From: Anaerolineaceae bacterium
GTDB lineage: Bacteria; Chloroflexota; Anaerolineae; JAAYZQ01
Reading direction: 5' to 3'
DNA: 10,064 bases
NCBI GenBank assembly: GCA_012514775.1
Contig: JAAYZQ010000495.1
Coordinates: 1 to 10,064 of the forward strand
The translations under genes and the position numbers were made by a program. Shown here one piece after another: positions 6,289 to 10,064 of the stretch (positions are counted from its first letter, which is position 1; the number at the start of each line of letters is the position of its first letter). Below the pieces are notes generated by a model, which was given only the letters and a program-made list of their open reading frames with translations, ran no database searches and was not told where the DNA came from.

Positions 6289-6332
6289 CAACTCGCCGGC
6301 ACGCATTCACGCGCTGTCGACGGATCGCCGGG

Positions 6333-6361
6333 AAACAAAAATCCCGGCGATAAAGCCGGGA
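6333..6361 (-). terminator. Intrinsic terminator of tRNA-Leu, with an overlapping alternative hairpin
   Basis: On the minus strand TCCCGGC (6355-6361) pairs with GCCGGGA (6342-6348) around a TTTATC loop, followed by TTTTTGTTT (6333-6341). It starts three bases after the encoded CCA of the tRNA. The 3' half of this stem can instead pair with a downstream segment: 6342-6351 and 6324-6333 form a perfect 10-bp inverted repeat with an 8-nt loop containing the U tract. Confidence 0.85.
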
Positions 6362-6363
6362 CC

Positions 6364-6450
6364 TGGTGCCGAAGGTGGGAGTTGAACCCACACGGGCGTA
6401 CACCCACTGCGCCCTGAACGCAGCGCGTCTGCCTATTCCGCCACTTCGGC
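6364..6450 (-). tRNA. tRNA-Leu (anticodon CAG), CCA encoded
   Basis: The minus strand folds as a class II tRNA. The acceptor stem is GCCGAAG (6444-6450) with CTTCGGC (6368-6374), followed by discriminator A and an encoded CCA (6364-6366). The start of the D arm, TGGCGGAATAGGCAGACGC, is typical of bacterial tRNA-Leu. The anticodon stem is CTGCG/CGCAG around the loop TTCAGGG, giving anticodon CAG (6414-6416) for CUG codons. A long variable arm (around TGGGTGTACGCCCG) is present, and the T arm is GTGGG-TTCAACT-CCCAC. All stems pair without mismatch. It has its own promoter at 6462-6490 and is followed at once by an intrinsic terminator, so it appears to be a single-tRNA transcription unit. Confidence 0.97.
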
Positions 6451-6461
6451 ACGCGGGGCAT

Positions 6462-6490
6462 ACTTTATCACTACTCGTCGGTTTTGTCAA
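6462..6490 (-). promoter_or_regulatory. Predicted promoter of tRNA-Leu, overlapping the end of the solute-binding protein gene
   Basis: On the minus strand: consensus TTGACA (6485-6490), a 17-bp spacer and TAAAGT (6462-6467, four of six matches). The -35 hexamer lies inside the last codons of the solute-binding protein gene, whose stop is at 6471-6473. Transcription would begin near 6455, about five bases before the mature 5' end of the tRNA. Confidence 0.7.
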
Positions 6491-8186
6491 GCGAGTCACC
6501 TTCGTTGACCACGACGCCTTCTGCCTGCACGTACCAGCTCTGGATGTTACGGAAACGCTGGCTCGTGTGCAGCATCGGGGACAACTGCACCTCCCGGACG
6601 CTGTCGTGCACGGCATAGGCATAGACCGGATGATGGATGAGAAGGGCCGGCACCTCCTCGGCAAAGATCTGCTGGAAGGTGTGGTACAGCTCCAACAGGC
6701 GCTCCGGATCCGCGGTCAGGCGGGCCTCTTCCATAGCCAGGTCCGCCTCCTCGTTGTCAAAGCCCGCATAGTTCTGGCCTGCCTCGGCCTGGGTCGAGTG
6801 CCACAGGGGATAGGGGTCCGGATCGGCGGTCAGCGCCATCCGAACGAGGGCCGCGTCAAAGTCGCGGTTGCGCACGAAATTGTTGGCCACCTCGGTGCTC
6901 ACGGTCCGCACCCGGACCCGGACGCCGATGTTTAGCCACTGCGCGGCCATACCTTCGGCCAGCCCGACCATGGCCGGCTCGTCGGTCGTCAACAACGTGA
7001 ACGCCAGGGTGACACCCTCTCGGTCTCGAACCCGGTCGCCGTCGCTGTCCATCCATCCGGCAGCGTCCAGCAAGCCGATGGCCCGTTCCGGGTCGTAGGA
7101 GTAGTGGCGAACGGCGGGATCGTAGGCCCACAGGATGGGCAACACGGGGCTGTCGGCCACGAGTCCCTGCCCCTCCAGCACGTCGTCAATCAGCTCCTGC
7201 CGGTCCAGGCCGTAGAGGAGCGCCTGTCGCACCTCTTTGACCTGCAAAAACGGCAGCGACTCGCGCTTCAGGTTCAGAAAGACGATGCCGTAGCCCGGCG
7301 CCTGGGCCGAATAGAGCTGCAGGTGGGGTGTGCCGGCCAGCGCGGAAAGGGACTCGCCCTCGGCAGGGTGGAAACCTTGAACCGCTCCCCGCTCAAAGTC
7401 AGTGAGCAGCCCCTTCCAGTCGTCATAGAACCAGAATTCCAGGCGCTCCAGGTAGGATGGCTCTCCCCAATAGTCCTCGTTTGCCACCAGCACGACGCGG
7501 TCGGGAACGGCGCTTTCGACCTTGAACCTGCCGGTGCCTATGGGCGCCCGGCGGGAAAAACTGCTGGAGGGCAGCGTCGCCGCCGGAACGTTGCCCAGGC
7601 GATGGGCGGGAAGGAGGCCGACGGTCGTATAGTAGAGGAAGGAGGGAAAGGGCTCCGCCAGGCGAAAGCGCACCGCATAGTTGTCCACCTGCTCCACGAC
7701 GACGTTGCGCCAGAGGTCCGAGAGGTTGGCATCGCCCTGGTAATCGGGGTCCTGCATGGCCTGCACGGTAAAGGCCACGTCGGCCGCCGTAAACGGCGCC
7801 GAGTCGTGCCAGGTCACGTCGTCCCGCAGCCGGAACAGGTATTCGAGCCCATCCTCCGACACTTCCCACTCGGTGGCCAGGGCGGGCGCGATCTGCCCAT
7901 CCTCGCTCAGAGCCGTGAGCCCCTCAAAAATGAGTGAGTTCAGATCCTGCTCGGCCGGATTTCCCCCGGTCATGGACGGTGCCAGGATGGGGTTCATGGC
8001 CTGCCAATAGCCCATGACCCCTTCCACGTAGGTGCCGCCCTCAACCGGGACAATGACTTCGGCGGTCGGTTCGGCCGTTGCTTCTTCTTCTGCAGGGACG
8101 CTGGAGACCAACTGGAAGAGGACGATAAAGATCAGGACGATGCCCAGCAGGGCCAGCACCGCTTGCCAGACAACGCGTCTCGTCAC
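6471..8186 (-). CDS. ABC transporter solute-binding protein, peptide/nickel family 5, membrane-anchored
   Basis: This 571-residue protein matches extracellular family 5 solute-binding proteins (DppA/OppA/NikA type). After a basic MTRR start comes a transmembrane helix (about 5-28), an acidic Glu/Ala/Thr-Pro linker (about 31-48), and then GGTYVEGVMGYWQAMNPIL. The family signature follows at about 102-140: LATEWEVSEDGLEYLFRLRD, then TWHDSAPFTAADVAFT. Later motifs include GTGRFKVESAVPDRVVLVAN and an acidic DSDGDRVRD loop after DAAGW. There is no lipobox Cys, so it is probably held by the uncleaved helix rather than by a lipid. The GTG at 8186 is the likely start: AAGAGG (8193-8198) lies six bases upstream, while an in-frame TTG at 8204 has no ribosome binding site. 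It lies downstream of secG with a 16-bp hairpin between; no permease or ATPase genes are in view. The ligand is probably oligopeptides but cannot be read from the sequence. Confidence 0.88.
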   Translation of the reverse strand: MTRRVVWQAVLALLGIVLIFIVLFQLVSSVPAEEEATAEPTAEVIVPVEGGTYVEGVMGYWQAMNPILAPSMTGGNPAEQDLNSLIFEGLTALSEDGQIAPALATEWEVSEDGLEYLFRLRDDVTWHDSAPFTAADVAFTVQAMQDPDYQGDANLSDLWRNVVVEQVDNYAVRFRLAEPFPSFLYYTTVGLLPAHRLGNVPAATLPSSSFSRRAPIGTGRFKVESAVPDRVVLVANEDYWGEPSYLERLEFWFYDDWKGLLTDFERGAVQGFHPAEGESLSALAGTPHLQLYSAQAPGYGIVFLNLKRESLPFLQVKEVRQALLYGLDRQELIDDVLEGQGLVADSPVLPILWAYDPAVRHYSYDPERAIGLLDAAGWMDSDGDRVRDREGVTLAFTLLTTDEPAMVGLAEGMAAQWLNIGVRVRVRTVSTEVANNFVRNRDFDAALVRMALTADPDPYPLWHSTQAEAGQNYAGFDNEEADLAMEEARLTADPERLLELYHTFQQIFAEEVPALLIHHPVYAYAVHDSVREVQLSPMLHTSQRFRNIQSWYVQAEGVVVNEGDSLDKTDE

Positions 8187-8192
8187 GTTGTG

Positions 8193-8198
8193 CCTCTT
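8193..8198 (-). promoter_or_regulatory. Ribosome binding site that decides the solute-binding protein start
   Basis: AAGAGG on the minus strand, six bases before GTG at 8186. A TTG at 8204 would place this site inside the coding region and has no comparable sequence upstream. Confidence 0.6.
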
Positions 8199-8208
8199 TT
8201 GCAAGCAG

Positions 8209-8247
8209 AAGGGTGCTCCCCGGCGCCATCAGCCGGAGAACACCCCT
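8209..8247 (-). other. Long RNA hairpin between secG and the solute-binding protein gene
   Basis: On the minus strand GGGTGTTCTCCGGC (8232-8245) pairs with GCCGGGGAGCACCC (8211-8224) over 14 bp using two G-U pairs, with a 7-nt loop. Two more pairs (A-U and G-U) extend it to 8209-8247. On the plus strand the G-U positions would be C-A mismatches, so the structure only forms well in the minus-strand transcript of secG and the downstream gene. The following TTCTGCTTG is too poor in T for a strong terminator. A processing, stabilising or partial-termination element is more likely. Confidence 0.6.
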
Positions 8248-8279
8248 GTGATGAAAGCCGGGATAAATGCACCCTATGC

Positions 8280-8510
8280 TCAGGCAACCAACACGCTGAC
8301 AATTGAAACGAGGAAAAAAGCAACCGCCAGTCCAACCGTGACGTTGAACAATGTCTTTTCCACGCCGCGCCGGGTGTGATACACGCCACCCTCGCCGCCA
8401 AAGATACCACCCAGGCCGCCGCTACCCTTGGCCTGAACCAGGATGATCACGATCAAGGCGATCGAGATGATCATCTGAACGACCTGAACATATGGCAGAA
8501 AACCTCGCAC
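8280..8510 (-). CDS. secG: Protein translocase subunit SecG
   Basis: SecG is the small auxiliary subunit of the SecYEG channel. This 76-residue protein has the family plan: a first membrane helix (about 8-25, VQMIISIALIVIILVQ), the conserved cytoplasmic loop QAKGSGGLGGIFGG (26-39) followed by RRG (47-49), and a second helix (about 54-75). The length is normal. The GTG at 8510 is chosen because GGAGG (8517-8521) lies six bases upstream; the adjacent GTG at 8513 would leave only three bases, and a longer form from TTG at 8558 adds residues not seen in SecG. It has its own strong promoter (8567-8595) and diverges from mreB. The solute-binding protein gene follows 93 bp downstream in the same direction, so the two may be cotranscribed. 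Confidence 0.93.
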   Translation of the reverse strand: MRGFLPYVQVVQMIISIALIVIILVQAKGSGGLGGIFGGEGGVYHTRRGVEKTLFNVTVGLAVAFFLVSIVSVLVA

Positions 8511-8516
8511 CACGCG

Positions 8517-8521
8517 CCTCC
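8517..8521 (-). promoter_or_regulatory. Ribosome binding site that decides the SecG start
   Basis: GGAGG on the minus strand, six bases before GTG at 8510 and three before the GTG at 8513. It rules against the longer in-frame start at 8558. Confidence 0.6.
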
Positions 8522-8566
8522 ACAAATGCAATAGGGTCTGGACGCCTCTCGACGCCAAGCCGGCAG

Positions 8567-8595
8567 ATTATACCACGATCTCAGAAGGGTGGCAA
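8567..8595 (-). promoter_or_regulatory. Predicted sigma-70 promoter of secG
   Basis: On the minus strand: TTGCCA (-35, 8590-8595, five of six matches), a 17-bp spacer and consensus TATAAT (-10, 8567-8572) preceded by TGG (extended -10). Transcription would start near 8560, leaving a leader of about 50 nt before the GTG at 8510. Confidence 0.8.
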
Positions 8596-8619
8596 ATGGC
8601 CGGCCGGGGTTGTGCTTGC

Positions 8620-8631
8620 CCTGCCGGCAGG
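8620..8631. promoter_or_regulatory. 12-bp palindrome between the divergent secG and mreB promoters
   Basis: CCTGCCGGCAGG is a perfect palindrome lying midway between the two -35 hexamers (8590-8595 and 8655-8660). The position suits an operator, but in GC-rich DNA a palindrome of this length could be chance. Confidence 0.25.
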
Positions 8632-8654
8632 CATCACCGCCGTCTCGTACTCGT

Positions 8655-8683
8655 TTGCCGTCTACCGCCTTTTCGAGTATAAT
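8655..8683 (+). promoter_or_regulatory. Predicted sigma-70 promoter of mreB
   Basis: TTGCCG (-35, 8655-8660, four of six matches), a 17-bp spacer and consensus TATAAT (-10, 8678-8683). Transcription would start near 8690, giving a leader of about 100 nt before the GTG at 8793. Confidence 0.75.
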
Positions 8684-8689
8684 GGGCAA

Positions 8690-8792
8690 GTGCGGTTCCG
8701 GATCCTGGTTCCGGGCCGTGCCGTGCAGGGAATCCCGGCACGGCGCTGGCGAGGGCATCGCCGGACGCTAACTCACAGGTGAGGGTTGGTAC
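8690..8792 (+). other. Structured 5' leader of mreB
   Basis: The leader begins with two copies of GGTTCCGG (8694-8701 and 8707-8714). A perfect 9-bp hairpin follows: GCCGTGCCG (8715-8723) with CGGCACGGC (8736-8744) and a 12-nt loop. A 5-bp GGCGA/TCGCC hairpin comes next (8747-8761). The Shine-Dalgarno sequence AGGTGAGG (8777-8784) lies eight bases before the start, and part of it can pair with CTCA at 8772-8775. No known riboswitch class is recognised. The main hairpin lacks a T run, so it is not an intrinsic terminator. Confidence 0.5.
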
Positions 8793-9854
8793 GTGTTTAG
8801 TCCTTTGAACTTTATTCTGGGCCTCTTCTCTCAGGACGTTGGCATCGACCTGGGTACGGCCAACACGCTGGTCAACGTCCGCAACAAAGGGATCGTGATC
8901 AACGAACCCTCCGTAGTAGCCATCGACAAAAAATCCAAGAGGGTATTGGCCATTGGCCTGGATGCCAAGGAGATGGTGGGGCGAACGCCCGCCGATATCA
9001 TTGCCATCCGCCCTCTTCGTGACGGCGTCATCAGCGATTTCGACGTCACCGAGCGCATGCTCCACTATTTTATCAAGAAGGTGCACGACAAGGCATTCCT
9101 GCCCGTGCCCCGCCCCCGGGTCGTCGTTGGGATCCCCTCCGGTGTGACCGAGGTCGAAAAGCGGGCGGTGTACGATGCCACCCTGTCGGCCGGTGCCCGC
9201 GAGGCATATCTCATCGAGGAGCCCATGGCGGCGGCCATCGGCGCCGGGCTGCCCATCACCGACTCTCTGGGCAGCATGATCGTGGACATTGGGGGCGGCA
9301 CCACCGAGGTGGCCGTCGTCGCCCTGGGAGGCATCGTAGTCAGCCGCAGCCTGCGCGTTGCAGGCGATGAAATGGACGACGACATCATCCAGTATGCTCG
9401 CCAGAAGTACAACCTGCTCATCGGCGAGCGCATGGCCGAGCGGATCAAGATCACCATCGGCTCCGCCTATCCGTTGCCCCAGGAACAGGTCATGTCCCTC
9501 AAGGGGCGTAACCTGATTACCGGCCTGCCCGAGTCCATCGAGGTCAGCAGTGTCGAGGTCCGCGAAGCCCTTGCCAACTCGGTCAACATCATCGTCGAGA
9601 CCGTCCGCGAGGCGCTGGACGACACCCCGCCAGAGCTGGTGGCCGACCTGATGGAGCAGGGGATCGCCCTGGCCGGCGGTGGGGCGCTATTGCAGGGTCT
9701 CGACCAACGGCTGTCGGAAGAGACCAAAATGCGCGTATACGTGGCCGAAGACGCCATGACGTGTGTTGCCCGCGGAGCCGGCAAGGTCCTGGAAGACCTG
9801 GACCGGCTGCACAAGGTATTGGCCAGCCTGCAGCGGGGCAGCACGGTTCACTAG
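8793..9854 (+). CDS. mreB: Rod shape-determining protein MreB
   Basis: MreB is the bacterial actin that polymerises beneath the membrane and guides side-wall synthesis with MreC, MreD, RodA and PBP2. The 353-residue length is close to the family norm. The actin-fold motifs are intact: phosphate-1 DVGIDLGTANTLV (15-27), RPLRDGVISDF (73-83), IEEPMAAAIG (141-150) with the expected catalytic Glu, phosphate-2 IVDIGGGTTEVAVV (163-176), and the adenosine motif IALAGGGALLQGL (291-303). The N-terminus MFSPLNFILGLFSQ is hydrophobic and amphipathic, as in membrane-binding MreBs. The start is GTG at 8793, preceded by AGGTGAGG at eight bases; it places the first motif at the usual distance. The leader at 8690-8792 is structured. 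mreC follows after 82 bp, so this is the head of an mre operon. Confidence 0.97.
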   Translation: MFSPLNFILGLFSQDVGIDLGTANTLVNVRNKGIVINEPSVVAIDKKSKRVLAIGLDAKEMVGRTPADIIAIRPLRDGVISDFDVTERMLHYFIKKVHDKAFLPVPRPRVVVGIPSGVTEVEKRAVYDATLSAGAREAYLIEEPMAAAIGAGLPITDSLGSMIVDIGGGTTEVAVVALGGIVVSRSLRVAGDEMDDDIIQYARQKYNLLIGERMAERIKITIGSAYPLPQEQVMSLKGRNLITGLPESIEVSSVEVREALANSVNIIVETVREALDDTPPELVADLMEQGIALAGGGALLQGLDQRLSEETKMRVYVAEDAMTCVARGAGKVLEDLDRLHKVLASLQRGSTVH

Positions 9855-9936
9855 AACCTGGAAACCAGGTCCGGCTGCTCAAGGAGAAGGGAGGGCAACA
9901 GGCAGGCGATAGCAGCCCAGGGGGTCAAGGTAGAAA

Positions 9937-10064
9937 ATGACTCGTGAGCGTTTCCAAAACCTCATCCCCGTGTTGCTCGTTGTGATCACGTTGATTGGGC
10001 TCGTCTCGCACCGCGCCGGCCTGTTACAGCCTGTCGAGTCGCTCTTTCTTCGAGCCACCGCACC
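9937..10064 (+). CDS. mreC: Rod shape-determining protein MreC, 5' part (runs off the window)
   Basis: An open frame begins with ATG at 9937, six bases after AAGG (9927-9930), and continues to the window end for 42 full codons. The visible residues are a short polar start (MTRERFQN), one hydrophobic helix (about 9-24, LIPVLLVVITLIGLVS), and then HRAGLLQPVESLFLRATA. This is the usual beginning of MreC, a bitopic protein whose periplasmic or extracellular part joins MreB filaments to the wall synthesis machinery. The assignment rests on this N-terminal pattern together with its place directly behind mreB. The 82-bp gap after mreB contains a small 6-bp hairpin (ACCTGG/CCAGGT, 9856-9870) without a T run, so cotranscription is expected. 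Confidence 0.85.
   Translation, partial: MTRERFQNLIPVLLVVITLIGLVSHRAGLLQPVESLFLRATA

Noticed and set aside
7104..7937. Open frame of about 277 codons on the plus strand opposite the solute-binding protein gene
   Set aside because: The minus strand carries clear family 5 solute-binding motifs, and the plus frame shows no recognisable domain.
9856..9870. Hairpin ACCTGG-AAA-CCAGGT after mreB as a terminator
   Set aside because: It has only six pairs and no T run, and mreC follows closely; at most it is a minor intergenic structure.
1..10064. CRISPR array, insertion sequence or phage genes
   Set aside because: No regularly spaced repeats, transposase or integrase motifs, or terminal inverted repeats were seen; the window reads as ordinary chromosome.

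Overview
The window is GC-rich bacterial chromosome, mostly housekeeping genes, dense on both strands. Gene content (MreB with the start of MreC, SecG, a membrane-anchored family 5 solute-binding protein, a DivIC/FtsB-like protein, an ABC1/UbiB kinase and a lone 2-hydroxyacyl-CoA dehydratase-type subunit) suggests a member of the Chloroflexota, perhaps Anaerolineae or a relative. That placement is an inference from gene style and neighbourhood, not from a search.

Layout. Positions 1-111 hold the 5' end of a minus-strand gene for a membrane protein, with its own promoter. Divergent from it, a strong sigma-70-like promoter with an adjacent 16-bp palindrome drives a tight plus-strand cluster of three genes: a nitrilase-fold protein with Gly where the catalytic Cys should be (397-1611), an iron-sulfur flavoprotein-like protein with an extra zinc ribbon (1620-2498), and a single HgdB/BcrB-type dehydratase subunit (2519-3625). 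A separate promoter then drives an ABC1/UbiB-family kinase (3793-5775), which ends at a textbook intrinsic terminator (5807-5833).

From 5850 to 8510 everything is on the minus strand. In transcription order it holds secG, a peptide/nickel-type ABC transporter solute-binding protein, tRNA-Leu(CAG) and a DivIC/FtsB-like cell division protein. The division gene appears frameshifted in a run of six Gs. The promoter of the tRNA lies partly inside the end of the solute-binding protein gene, and a terminator separates the tRNA from the division gene. From 8655 onward the plus strand carries a promoter, a structured leader, mreB and the start of mreC.

How the parts relate. The right half serves the envelope: Sec export, solute capture at the membrane, division and rod shape. 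The left half is the less ordinary part: the three-gene cluster joins a probably non-catalytic nitrilase fold to two predicted iron-sulfur redox proteins, with no dehydratase partner subunit or ATP-dependent activator visible in the window. It is the best candidate for undescribed biology here. Sigma-70-like promoters could be placed for nearly all transcription units, several with extended -10 elements and very short leaders.
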